From an uncultured Kangiella sp. (GTDB taxonomy: Bacteria; Pseudomonadota; Gammaproteobacteria; Enterobacterales; Kangiellaceae): DNA of 64,000 bases. Both the position numbers and the translations under genes were made by a program. The DNA lies in assembly GCA_947503435.1 (NCBI GenBank), contig CANNDL010000002.1, positions 62,001 through 126,000 on the forward strand, read 5' to 3'. This document shows positions 1-8,572 of this stretch, piece after piece. Each line of letters begins with the position of its first letter. Positions within the stretch are counted from its first letter, which is position 1. Below the pieces are notes generated by a model. It saw only the letters and a program-made list of their open reading frames with translations. It was not told the DNA's origin and did no database searches.

Positions 1-226
1 GACATAAGTTAGTTATTTCGTCTAGCTAGCTTTGATTTAAGGCTTGCAGCTAGTGTCATGTAATTCACTTTTAGATGCAAGTTGTTACTAAAATGGCCTA
101 AATAAATTGAATATGCCAAAATCTAGTCAGACCAGTTAATCAGGGCTGGTTAATTAACGGCAATTTGCGTATATTTCGTGCACAGAATTAACGCCAAACA
201 TATTCACCAAATATAAAGAAATTACT

Positions 227-1405
227 ATGTCAAAAGCATTATTAGAACATTGGGATGACATCCTATTATTAGACGAGCAACTCACTGAAGAAGAACGCAT
301 GATCCGCGATGCTGCGCGTGATTATTGCCAAGAAAAGCTCATGCCTCGCATATTAGAAGCTAATCGTCATGAGATCTTCGATCGCGAAATCATGACGGAA
401 TTAGGCGAGCTAGGATTATTAGGCTCAACTATTGACGGTTATGGCTGTGCTGGTGCTTCTTATGTGGCTTATGGGTTAGTGGCACGCGAAGTAGAGCGTG
501 TAGATTCAGGTTATCGTTCTGCTCTATCGGTTCAATCAAGTTTGGTAATGCATCCAATTAATGCTTATGGCACCGAAGCGCAAAAAGAAAAGTTCTTGCC
601 AAAGCTAGCAACGGGCGAATGGGTTGGTTGTTTCGGTTTAACTGAACCAGACTCTGGTTCAGATCCAGCTAGCATGAAAACACGTGCGAAGAAAGTTGAT
701 GGCGGTTATATCTTAACAGGCAACAAGATGTGGATTACTAACTCGCCAATTGCTGACGTATTCGTAGTTTGGGCGAAGGATGATGAAGGCGATATCCGTG
801 GCTTTGTTTTAGAAAAGGGTATGGAAGGTTTGTCCGCTCCTAAAATCGAAGGCAAGTTCTCGCTAAGAGCTTCTATCACGGGTGAAATTGTGATGGATGA
901 GGTATTTGTACCAGAAGAGAACAAATTCCCTGAAGTAAAAGGTTTAGGCGGTCCATTTGGCTGCTTAAATGTAGCTCGCTATGGTATTTCATGGGGTGCA
1001 TTAGGCGCTGCAGAGTTCTGTTGGCATGCTGCCCGTCAATACGGTTTAGAACGCAAGCAATTTAATAAGCCTTTAGCATCAATGCAGTTATTCCAAAAGA
1101 AATTAGCAGACATGCAAACTGAAATTACATTGGGTCTTCAAGGTTCATTAAGAGTAGGGCGCTTAATTGATGAGAAAGCGTTTAAGCCAGAAATGATTTC
1201 GTTAGTGAAACGTAATTCTTGTGGTAAAGCTTTAGATATCGCTCGTATGGCTCGTGATATGCATGGCGGTAACGGCATTGCTGACGAGTTCCACGTGATT
1301 CGTCATTCAATGAATTTAGAAGCCGTAAACACCTATGAAGGCACTCATGATATTCATGCGCTTATTCTTGGACGCTCTCAGACAGGCTTGCAAGCTTTCA
1401 TGTAA
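227..1405 (+). CDS. gcdH: Glutaryl-CoA dehydrogenase
   Basis: An FAD-dependent acyl-CoA dehydrogenase of 392 residues. It is predicted to convert glutaryl-CoA to crotonyl-CoA plus CO2 in lysine/tryptophan breakdown, passing electrons to ETF. The substrate-binding stretch [12 protein letters not shown] holds R97 and S101, matching the human Arg94/Ser98 pair that recognises the glutaryl carboxylate. The catalytic glutamate is E371 in [10 protein letters not shown]. Length matches the family. The ATG is preceded by an A-rich weak ribosome site, and a terminator follows, so the gene looks monocistronic. Family assignment is very secure; a generic acyl-CoA dehydrogenase is unlikely given the RSALSVQSS signature. 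Confidence 0.95.
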   Translation: MSKALLEHWDDILLLDEQLTEEERMIRDAARDYCQEKLMPRILEANRHEIFDREIMTELGELGLLGSTIDGYGCAGASYVAYGLVAREVERVDSGYRSALSVQSSLVMHPINAYGTEAQKEKFLPKLATGEWVGCFGLTEPDSGSDPASMKTRAKKVDGGYILTGNKMWITNSPIADVFVVWAKDDEGDIRGFVLEKGMEGLSAPKIEGKFSLRASITGEIVMDEVFVPEENKFPEVKGLGGPFGCLNVARYGISWGALGAAEFCWHAARQYGLERKQFNKPLASMQLFQKKLADMQTEITLGLQGSLRVGRLIDEKAFKPEMISLVKRNSCGKALDIARMARDMHGGNGIADEFHVIRHSMNLEAVNTYEGTHDIHALILGRSQTGLQAFM

Positions 1406-1425
1406 CTCATGAGTTGAAAGTTACT

Positions 1426-1449
1426 AAAGGGGCATATTGCCCCTTTTTT
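1426..1449 (+). terminator. Rho-independent terminator after gcdH
   Basis: A 9-bp stem (AAAGGGGCA / TGCCCCTTT) with a 3-nt loop runs directly into a T-tract. It lies about 20 bases after the gcdH stop. Confidence 0.85.
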
Positions 1450-1538
1450 ATTACCTAAATTTGCTATATAGATGGGATTTATGGCGATAAATTGTCAACT
1501 ACACGTAAAATACACACTTTTTCACATAGTAAAGCTTG

Positions 1539-1557
1539 TAATTTACGTTAATTTACG
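1539..1557. promoter_or_regulatory. Tandem TAATTTACG repeat upstream of prc
   Basis: TAATTTACG occurs twice (1539-1547 and 1549-1557), exactly 10 bp apart, in the 277-bp gap between gcdH and prc. One-helical-turn direct repeats are typical of sites for tandem-binding response regulators. No regulator is assigned. The rest of this gap shows no gene. Confidence 0.3.
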
Positions 1558-1682
1558 CAACCTTAGACGTATTAATGCGTCATTAATAAAAGACGCCATA
1601 TAATGAATTTTCTTTTGAATTTAAAGCGCTTAGCTAAATTCAAAAATGATTTAAATAAAGATACAGCTAAAATAGGTACTTG

Positions 1683-3878
1683 ATGAAGTTTAATAGCTCA
1701 ATACTAAAAAAATCCGTAATTTCCATAAGTGTCGCACTTGGCCTCGTTTCCAATTCGCTTTGGGCAGATGCAGCCAAGTCAACTCAGCTTGATAAAAGTG
1801 AATACCAAGTTCCTGCATCAGCAAGCAAAAATATCAGTCCCGATGAAAAGTTAAGAAGAGTAGGGCAGTTAAATACATCAATATTGATGCAGCTACATTA
1901 CGAGCATCCTTTATTTGATAACAAGCTCTCCAGAGAATCTTTTAAGCAAATGATCAAGATGTTTGACCGGAATAAAAGTTATTTCTTAGCGTCAGATGTA
2001 GAGCAATTCAAAATATTTGAACAGAAATTTGATGATGCTATTCGCACTGGAAAAATTGAATTAGCCTATGATTTCTTTGAACTGTATGAGCGACGTTATC
2101 GTGAACGCAATTTGTTTGCTTTAAGGTTATTAGAAAAACCTTTCAATTTTGATAAAGATGAAGAGTTTCGGTTTGATCGTCGTGAAAGTGAATGGTTTAA
2201 AAACAGTGAAGAGCAAGATGCTTACTGGAGCAAAAAAATAAAGTACGACGCCTTAAACTTAAAGTTGGCCGATCAGTCCAATGAAGAAATTAAAGAGAAG
2301 TTAACCAAAAGGTACCGTAGTAATATTCGTCGGATGGCGCAAACTAATAGTGAAGATGTTTTTGGATTCTTCATGAATGCAATCAATGCCTCGATTGATC
2401 CGCACACTACTTATTATACCCCTCGTCAATTTGAAGACTTTAACATCAATATGAGCCTTAAATTACAGGGTATTGGTGCTGTTTTAACGCAGGAAGATGA
2501 GTTTACAAAGGTCGTTAGAATTGTAAATAAAGGCCCTGCACAAAAATCTGGACAGTTACACAAAGACGATAAAATTATTGGTGTTGGGCAAGGCGATAAA
2601 GGTGACATTGTAGATGTAATTGGCTGGCGTAATGGTGACGTTGTCGATTTGATTCGTGGCGAAGCTGGTTCAATAGTTCGACTGCAAGTCATTCCTCATA
2701 CAAGTGGCGGTGATGCTACAGCAAAGGTCGTACGTTTGGTTCGTGAAGAAATAAAGTTAGAAGATCAAGCAGCTAAAGCTGACATGTTAGAAATAGAGCA
2801 GGGCGGCAAAAACTTAAAGTATGGTGTTATTGAGTTGCCATCTTTTTACGCAGAAACGCCTTCAGGCTCTGGCAATAATGTTGAGCTAACGAGTACTACC
2901 AAAGATGTTAAGCGATTAATTGGCCAGCTTGAAAAAGAGGGCATGCAGGGATTGATTATTGATCTACGAAATAACGGCGGAGGTTCATTATCAGAAGCCG
3001 TTGATATGACTGGTTTATTTATTGATAAAGGTCCTGTCGTACAAGGTAAAGATTTTGAAGGAAACGTTCGGGTCTTGCGCGATAATGATGGGAAAATATT
3101 TTATCAAGGACCACTGGCAGTAATGGTTAATAGTGGTAGTGCATCAGCTTCAGAAATTTTCGCAGGTGCAATACAAGATTATGGTCGCGGAATCGTTATC
3201 GGAGAGAATACTTTTGGTAAGGGCACTGTCCAAACTATTCGCGAATTAGGGCGCTTAGTTCGCTCAGAAGACGATCTTGGTGCGTTAAAGTTTACGGTTG
3301 AGAAATTCTATCGCGTAACCGGAGAGAGTACCCAATTAGAAGGTGTGAAACCTGATATAAGCTTCCCTAGCTTTTATAATCTAGATGAATATGGCGAAGC
3401 CTCTTATGATAACGCTTTAAATTGGGATACTATTGCAACTACTAATTTTGCATCCAACGAAGCAATTGCAAGTTATTTACCCTATTTAGCGAAATCGCAT
3501 AGTGAACGTGCTAAGCAAGACAAACAGTTTTCTAACTTACTAGAAGATGTCGCTCGCGTTAAAGAAGAGCGCAATAAAAAGAGCATTTCTCTAAACTACA
3601 AGCAAAGACTTGCAGACAGGTTGCAAAGTGAAGAAGAAACTCTAGCTCGTGCAAATGCCCGTAGAGTTGCTCAAAATAAGAAGCCTTTTAAAGATCTTGA
3701 AGCCTATGAAGAGTACGTAAAAGATCAAGACGAGGTGAATCGAAATAATAAGGGAATTAACTTTGAAAATGACTTCTTATTGTTTGAAACCGCGAACATT
3801 CTGCAGGATTTAATTAAAGTGAAATCCGACCCAGAGCTTGCAAAAGTAGGGGCTAAAAAAGCCAATACTATCAATTAG
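1683..3878 (+). CDS. prc: Tail-specific periplasmic protease Prc (S41 family)
   Basis: A C-terminal processing protease that cleaves periplasmic proteins, including SsrA-tagged ones, and in E. coli trims PBP3 and MepS. The first ~30 residues are a signal peptide (basic start, hydrophobic core, then LWADA). An N-terminal helical domain, a PDZ domain around residues 250-340 and the S41 core follow. The Ser/Lys dyad is S488 in SASASEIF and K513 in TFGKGTVQ, spaced 25 residues apart as in E. coli Prc. The C-terminal region is charged and helical. A TTG lies just before the ATG, but the ATG at 1683 better fits the AGGT-like ribosome site. At 731 residues it is slightly longer than the E. coli protein. 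Confidence 0.95.
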   Translation: MKFNSSILKKSVISISVALGLVSNSLWADAAKSTQLDKSEYQVPASASKNISPDEKLRRVGQLNTSILMQLHYEHPLFDNKLSRESFKQMIKMFDRNKSYFLASDVEQFKIFEQKFDDAIRTGKIELAYDFFELYERRYRERNLFALRLLEKPFNFDKDEEFRFDRRESEWFKNSEEQDAYWSKKIKYDALNLKLADQSNEEIKEKLTKRYRSNIRRMAQTNSEDVFGFFMNAINASIDPHTTYYTPRQFEDFNINMSLKLQGIGAVLTQEDEFTKVVRIVNKGPAQKSGQLHKDDKIIGVGQGDKGDIVDVIGWRNGDVVDLIRGEAGSIVRLQVIPHTSGGDATAKVVRLVREEIKLEDQAAKADMLEIEQGGKNLKYGVIELPSFYAETPSGSGNNVELTSTTKDVKRLIGQLEKEGMQGLIIDLRNNGGGSLSEAVDMTGLFIDKGPVVQGKDFEGNVRVLRDNDGKIFYQGPLAVMVNSGSASASEIFAGAIQDYGRGIVIGENTFGKGTVQTIRELGRLVRSEDDLGALKFTVEKFYRVTGESTQLEGVKPDISFPSFYNLDEYGEASYDNALNWDTIATTNFASNEAIASYLPYLAKSHSERAKQDKQFSNLLEDVARVKEERNKKSISLNYKQRLADRLQSEEETLARANARRVAQNKKPFKDLEAYEEYVKDQDEVNRNNKGINFENDFLLFETANILQDLIKVKSDPELAKVGAKKANTIN

Positions 3879-3910
3879 ATGATGACATTTTGTGATTGGT
3901 AATGAAATGG

Positions 3911-3934
3911 CTGGTTAACAACCAGTCTTTTTTA
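3911..3934 (+). terminator. Terminator after prc
   Basis: CTGGTT, a 3-nt loop and AACCAG are followed by a T-run, 33 bases past the prc stop. The stem is short (6 bp). It separates prc from the convergent integrase. Confidence 0.65.
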
Positions 3935-3977
3935 TTGCCTTTCAACTTTAATTTCACCTTGTAATCGCTTGATATCT

Positions 3978-5213
3978 CTATACTTTTCTTCGTTTTCCGC
4001 TTTCCGCACGCTTTTTGTTTTCTGTCTGCACATAGACGGTATCAGTGGTAGCCATACTCGCGTGCCCTAAATCTTCTGATAGATCCTTTAAAGCACGTCC
4101 GCGCTCAATCTCCATGCTAGCCCCAGTATGCCTTAGCCAATGGGTTGAAGCTTCTCGGAGCTTTTGGGCCTTTTCTTTTCCCTCCTTAGCCTTCATACGT
4201 TCATAAGCTAAGTCGAAGATGTCTTGTACTAATCGTCTTAAATGTCTGGCTGTCATACCACCTTGTCCACGTATTTTTTCGACTAAGACATTGTTTTCAC
4301 CGCTTGCCGGAAGCCCTGATAACTGCCTTGATTCGCGATAACGCTTAAGAAAGGGTAAAAAACCTGGAGGTACTGTAGTATCTCTTAATTTACGGCCTTT
4401 TCCGAAGATTTTTAGCCACCAATTGCCAATCTCATCTTGCCAAAAATGCCCCATAATAGGTGACCAGTTATCCCGCTCAGATAGCTCTGAAATCCGTAAA
4501 AACATGGTTTTCAACGAAGCTATAATAAACAGGCTACGCTCGTAATTAGGATCAATATCGGCAAGATCAGTTGCAGTATCTAACAAATATTCCCACTGTT
4601 CCTCAGTTAACCGTTTGACTTCTTTAACCTGTGAATCTGTTATAAAGTAACGGCAATCTTTCTTCGCTATCTGCGCTGGGTTGCCTAAGCAGTATTCTTC
4701 ACTCATCAAATATTTATAGAAAGCGATTACGGCTGTAAAAGTAGCGGTTAATGTCTGTTGTGATGGACGATACTTCTTTTTGTCTAAATCTTTGTTCTGT
4801 TGGCTTTTTGGAGCTTGGATCTTAAAAGGCTTCCATTTTTTATTGGTTACGAAGCCGCCATTTCTTAGAACAAATCTATCAGAGTTTGCTGTGCTGATCC
4901 AAGTAATTGGAGGTTTCCAGCAAAAGTCGGCGTAATCCAAAATATCCGTTTTCCTAAACTCATTGATCGGCTTTTCTTTAAATAAGAAAGACCACAATAA
5001 AAATTTTTCTATTTCGTTCCTAAAGCGCACATAGGTATGCCTTGATTTGTTTCGTCCAGTGTACTTCAAGAAAGATTTTCCCCAGTTCCAATGCTCTAAA
5101 CACCAATCAGGCAGCTCAATAATAAATTCATTTAAGTCAGAGTAATCCGCAAGCCTTAAGTATTCTAACTCTTTAGCGGTAGGAAATAGTGGAACTGGTT
5201 TAGGGATGGCCAT
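3978..5213 (-). CDS. Solitary tyrosine recombinase / integrase
   Basis: A 411-residue phage-integrase-family site-specific recombinase. The whole catalytic set is visible: R240 (LRISEL), K272 (GKGRK), H358 and R361 (HWLRHTG), H384 (LGHAS) and the nucleophile Y394 (TVYVQ). The N-terminal ~190 residues form the DNA-binding/core-binding half. The protein ends in a very basic tail. It stands alone between prc and ccoN: no excisionase, cargo, tRNA target or obvious attachment repeats were seen nearby. It has its own likely promoter (5246-5274). It could be a relic of an element, a domesticated recombinase, or the integrase of an element inserted elsewhere. The family is certain; the role is unknown. 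Confidence 0.9.
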   Translation of the reverse strand: MAIPKPVPLFPTAKELEYLRLADYSDLNEFIIELPDWCLEHWNWGKSFLKYTGRNKSRHTYVRFRNEIEKFLLWSFLFKEKPINEFRKTDILDYADFCWKPPITWISTANSDRFVLRNGGFVTNKKWKPFKIQAPKSQQNKDLDKKKYRPSQQTLTATFTAVIAFYKYLMSEEYCLGNPAQIAKKDCRYFITDSQVKEVKRLTEEQWEYLLDTATDLADIDPNYERSLFIIASLKTMFLRISELSERDNWSPIMGHFWQDEIGNWWLKIFGKGRKLRDTTVPPGFLPFLKRYRESRQLSGLPASGENNVLVEKIRGQGGMTARHLRRLVQDIFDLAYERMKAKEGKEKAQKLREASTHWLRHTGASMEIERGRALKDLSEDLGHASMATTDTVYVQTENKKRAESGKRRKV

Positions 5214-5245
5214 CTTATTGATTTATTTACAATTAATAGATAATA

Positions 5246-5288
5246 AGTATAAAACAACACTTGCTCTATGTCCAATACTAAACAGTAT
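5246..5288 (-). promoter_or_regulatory. Likely sigma70 promoter and operator-like palindrome of the integrase
   Basis: On the minus strand TGGACA (5269-5274) and TATACT (5246-5251) are separated by 17 bp, each 5/6 to consensus, with a ~25-base leader to the ATG at 5213. Abutting the -35 is the palindrome ATACT-N4-AGTAT (5275-5288), which could be an operator. The promoter is a consensus match; the operator role is inference. Confidence 0.5.
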
Positions 5289-5319
5289 CGGATTTATTGA
5301 GGTTTATATATCTCCATAA

Positions 5320-5360
5320 TTGATCTAGATCAATAAGATGATATGGTAGATATAGATAAT
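5320..5360 (+). promoter_or_regulatory. FNR box and class II promoter of ccoN
   Basis: TTGATCTAGATCAA (5320-5333) is a perfect FNR palindrome. A -10-like GATAAT lies at 5355-5360, which would put the start near 5367 and the box centre near -41. That is the classic spacing for FNR-activated class II promoters. It fits the known induction of cbb3 oxidase at low oxygen by FNR/ANR. The operator match is seen directly; the transcription start is inferred. Confidence 0.85.
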
Positions 5361-5405
5361 ACGCTTGCACTAATAACTCTAAAGCCCTACTTCATGGTGG
5401 ATTGA

Positions 5406-6851
5406 ATGGTAGAAAACACGAGTAATAATTATAGCTACAAGGTTATACGCCAATTTTCAATAATGGCGGTTGTTTGGGGAATCGTTGGAATGGCTGTCGG
5501 TGTATTAATTGCCGCGCAACTATGGTTACCAGCGCTTAATTTTGATATCGCTTGGCTTAGTTATGGCCGATTAAGGCCTCTACATACCAACGCCGTGATA
5601 TTTGCATTTGGTGGTTGTGTATTGATGGCGACCTCTTTGTATTGTGTCCAGCGAACATGTCACACGCGATTATTCAGCGATAAATTAGCCAGTTTTGTAT
5701 TTTGGGGCTGGCAACTAGTGATTTTGCTAGCGGCAATCACCCTGCCCATGGGTTTAACTTCGGCAAAAGAATATGCTGAGCTAGAGTGGCCGATTGATAT
5801 CCTTATTACCATTGTTTGGGTTGCATACGCTGTTTTATTCTTTGGTACCATTGTTAAGCGTAAAACTAGCCATATCTACGTTGCAAACTGGTTCTTTGGC
5901 GCCTTTATTATCACAGTTGCCATTTTACACATAGTTAATAGTGCAGCTATTCCTGTCGATTTTACTACTTGGAAATCATATTCTGCATATTCTGGTGCTA
6001 TCGATGCCATGGTTCAGTGGTGGTATGGACATAACGCAGTAGGCTTCTATTTAACAGCTGGCTTCTTGGGAATTATGTACTATTTTGTGCCTAAGCAGGC
6101 TGAGCGCCCCGTTTATTCTTATCGCTTATCAATTGTTCATTTTTGGGCATTAATTGCGATATATATGTGGGCAGGACCGCACCATTTGCACTATACAGCG
6201 CTACCTGACTGGGCTCAGTCTTTGGGGATGGTCTTCTCGCTAATATTGTTAGCGCCTTCTTGGGGTGGCATGATTAACGGTATCATGACTTTATCTGGTG
6301 CATGGCATAAGTTAAGAACTGACCCTATCCTTAAATTCCTAATCGTTTCATTGTCCTTCTACGGAATGTCTACTTTTGAAGGTCCAATGATGGCAATTAA
6401 AACTGTAAACGCCCTTTCACACTACACTGATTGGACTATTGGCCATGTTCACTCAGGTGCTTTAGGTTGGGTTGCAATGGTTTCAATTGGTGCGCTTTAC
6501 TCATTAATTCCAGGGTTATTTGGTAAGAAGCAAATGTATAGCATTAAGCTAATTAATTTGCATTTCTGGTTATCAACCATTGGTGTGGTGTTGTATATCG
6601 TTTCTATGTGGATCGCAGGTTTAACGCAAGGCTTAATGGCTCGTGCAACAAACGCTGACGGCACCTTAACTTACACTTGGGTGCAAATATTAGAAAATAC
6701 TTATCCTCAATATGGTATTCGTTTATTAGGCGGTTTCTTGTTCTTATCAGGTATGTTCATCATGTTATACAACGTGATCAAAACCGTAAGCAAATCGAAC
6801 AAAGACGCTGTAGATACTCGAATTCCTGAGCCAGCGCACACAGCACATTAA
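5406..6851 (+). CDS. ccoN: cbb3-type cytochrome c oxidase subunit I
   Basis: The catalytic subunit of the high-affinity cbb3 oxidase, a proton-pumping inner-membrane enzyme with low-spin heme b and a heme b3-CuB centre. The 481-residue protein is almost entirely membrane segments (about 12). Histidine motifs sit where expected: [39 protein letters not shown] and THRD-equivalent [14 protein letters not shown]. It is first in the ccoNOQP-GHIS run and 12 bases precede ccoO. An FNR box lies upstream. Identification is secure. Confidence 0.97.
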   Translation: MVENTSNNYSYKVIRQFSIMAVVWGIVGMAVGVLIAAQLWLPALNFDIAWLSYGRLRPLHTNAVIFAFGGCVLMATSLYCVQRTCHTRLFSDKLASFVFWGWQLVILLAAITLPMGLTSAKEYAELEWPIDILITIVWVAYAVLFFGTIVKRKTSHIYVANWFFGAFIITVAILHIVNSAAIPVDFTTWKSYSAYSGAIDAMVQWWYGHNAVGFYLTAGFLGIMYYFVPKQAERPVYSYRLSIVHFWALIAIYMWAGPHHLHYTALPDWAQSLGMVFSLILLAPSWGGMINGIMTLSGAWHKLRTDPILKFLIVSLSFYGMSTFEGPMMAIKTVNALSHYTDWTIGHVHSGALGWVAMVSIGALYSLIPGLFGKKQMYSIKLINLHFWLSTIGVVLYIVSMWIAGLTQGLMARATNADGTLTYTWVQILENTYPQYGIRLLGGFLFLSGMFIMLYNVIKTVSKSNKDAVDTRIPEPAHTAH

Positions 6852-6863
6852 AGGAGAAGCAAC

Positions 6864-7481
6864 ATGAATCATGAAAAAGTTGAAAAAAATGTCGCTTTAA
6901 TGGGGATATTAATAGTTATCGTCATTAGCTTTGGTGGCTTAGCTGAAATTGTACCTTTATTCTTTGTAAAAAATACGACTGAGCCTGTAGAAGGCTTAGA
7001 GCCTTATACTGCTTTACAGCTTGAAGGACGGGATGTTTATATTAAAGAAGGCTGTCACGTTTGCCACTCTCAAATGGTTCGTCCATTTCGTGCAGAAACA
7101 GAACGTTTTGGTCCCTACTCTGTTGCAGGTGAAGATGTTTACGAATTTCCATTCCTTTGGGGTTCAAAGCGTACGGGGCCTGACTTGGCACGTGTAGGTG
7201 GTCGTTATAGTGATGAGTGGCACTATGTTCACTTAATAAATCCTCGTGATGTAGTTCCAGAGTCGAACATGCCTTCTTATCCTTGGTTAGCAGAAAAACT
7301 TATTGATTCGAAGCTAACTCCGAAAAAACTTACAGCTATGAAAACATTGGGCGTTCCTTATACCGAAGAACAAATCGAAGCTTCTAGCTCTGAAGTAGAA
7401 GGAAAAACTGAAATGGAAGCCTTGATTGCCTATTTACAATCTCAAGGTTTAGAGATCACTAACAAACAAGGAGCCCGTTAA
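6864..7481 (+). CDS. ccoO: cbb3 oxidase monoheme cytochrome c subunit
   Basis: A membrane-anchored monoheme cytochrome c that passes electrons toward CcoN. One N-terminal membrane helix (about residues 12-35) is followed by the heme-binding motif CHVCH (C64, C67, H68). A later NMPSYPW stretch carries the likely axial methionine. The 205-residue length is normal. A good ribosome site (AAGGAG) lies 7 bases before the ATG. Its TAA shares one base with the ATG of ccoQ. Confidence 0.97.
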   Translation: MNHEKVEKNVALMGILIVIVISFGGLAEIVPLFFVKNTTEPVEGLEPYTALQLEGRDVYIKEGCHVCHSQMVRPFRAETERFGPYSVAGEDVYEFPFLWGSKRTGPDLARVGGRYSDEWHYVHLINPRDVVPESNMPSYPWLAEKLIDSKLTPKKLTAMKTLGVPYTEEQIEASSSEVEGKTEMEALIAYLQSQGLEITNKQGAR

Positions 7482-7648
7482 TGGACATTAACTTATTTCG
7501 CGGGATTGTGACCTTGCTTGCATTGGTTTTATTTATAGCCATTTGTGTTCTGGTTTATTCTAAACGCAATAAGGACAAATACGATAAAGCTTCCCGCATG
7601 GTATTAGATGCGGAGCGAAGCCCTAACGATACTGATGAGGGGAGTTAG
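7481..7648 (+). CDS. ccoQ: cbb3 oxidase small subunit CcoQ/FixQ
   Basis: A 55-residue protein starting [10 protein letters not shown], with a single membrane helix (about residues 8-26) and a charged tail rich in K, D and E. It stabilises the cbb3 complex in species where it has been studied. It starts on the last base of the ccoO stop (TAATG) and ends one base before the ccoP ATG, so translational coupling is likely. Size, position and topology make the call secure even though CcoQ sequence is poorly conserved. Confidence 0.9.
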   Translation: MDINLFRGIVTLLALVLFIAICVLVYSKRNKDKYDKASRMVLDAERSPNDTDEGS

Positions 7649-7649
7649 C

Positions 7650-8558
7650 ATGAGTGATTTTTGGAGCATATACATTATCGTTATTACAGCAATCAATATC
7701 ATTGGTTGTGTGGCGCTACTTTATTACACGCGAAAGAAAAAACAATCTAGCCAAGATGGCAAAACTACAGGCCATGCTTACGATGGCATTGAAGAGTATG
7801 ACAACCCTCTTCCGCTTTGGTGGTTATGGATGTTTTATATAACGATTATCTTTTCAGTAGTTTATCTTGTGCTTTACCCTGGCTTAGGAAAATTCGCTGG
7901 TGTTCTTGGATGGACTCAAGACAATCAGTATCAAGAAGAAGTTGCTGCAGCTAACGAAAAGTTTTTGCCACTATATGAAAAATATGCGGCCATGAGTGTT
8001 GAATCATTACAAAATGAGCCACAAGCAATAAAGATGGGACAAGCAATTTTTGCCAATACATGTTTTGGTTGTCATGGCGCAGATGCGCGTGGTTCGCTAG
8101 GCTTTCCTGATTTAACAGATAAAGAATGGCTTTACGGCGGTAGCGCCGAAAGCATAAAAACCTCTATTTTAAAGGGTCGTAATGGTGTAATGCCTGCGTG
8201 GGAAGATACACTTTCAGATAGAGATATTGATGCCCTATCGAGTTATATTAGCAGTAAAAACATTATAGAACGCCCGGTGATTGAGTCATTCCTTGAGCAA
8301 GGCGAAGCAGTTTACAATCGAACCTGTGCCGTCTGTCATGGTAAAGAATTAGAAGGTAACCAAGCACTTGGCGCGCCAAACTTAGCAGATGCAACTTGGC
8401 TACATGGCGCTTCTCCAGGTTTAGTTAAAGATGTAATTCGCCATGGTCGAATTAATCGTATGCCTGCTCACGATACTATTCTTGGTCCTGAAAAGTCGCA
8501 TCTTGTAACTGCTTACGTATATAGCTTGTCGCGAAAAGAAAAAGATTCAGACGAATAA
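7650..8558 (+). CDS. ccoP: cbb3 oxidase diheme cytochrome c subunit
   Basis: A diheme cytochrome c that accepts electrons from soluble or membrane cytochromes c and feeds CcoO. The ATG at 7650 (MSDFWS) is chosen over an upstream in-frame start inside ccoQ, because it has GGGAG about 5 bases ahead and gives the family N-terminus. The 302 residues carry two N-terminal membrane helices, the second beginning at the conserved DNPLPLWW stretch. The two heme sites are CFGCH (C138, C141, H142) and CAVCH (C226, C229, H230). Confidence 0.96.
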   Translation: MSDFWSIYIIVITAINIIGCVALLYYTRKKKQSSQDGKTTGHAYDGIEEYDNPLPLWWLWMFYITIIFSVVYLVLYPGLGKFAGVLGWTQDNQYQEEVAAANEKFLPLYEKYAAMSVESLQNEPQAIKMGQAIFANTCFGCHGADARGSLGFPDLTDKEWLYGGSAESIKTSILKGRNGVMPAWEDTLSDRDIDALSSYISSKNIIERPVIESFLEQGEAVYNRTCAVCHGKELEGNQALGAPNLADATWLHGASPGLVKDVIRHGRINRMPAHDTILGPEKSHLVTAYVYSLSRKEKDSDE

Positions 8559-8572
8559 TTAAGAAGTAACTT

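Noticed and set aside
1-226. ArcA-like GTTAAT repeats and the ACCAG/CTGGT dyad upstream of gcdH
   Set aside because: The matches are short and lie in A+T-rich sequence at the window edge; not enough to assign a regulator. No gene is seen here.
3900-5405. Attachment-site repeats around the integrase
   Set aside because: I looked for matching direct repeats on both sides and saw only short A+T-rich similarities that chance explains; no tRNA is nearby.
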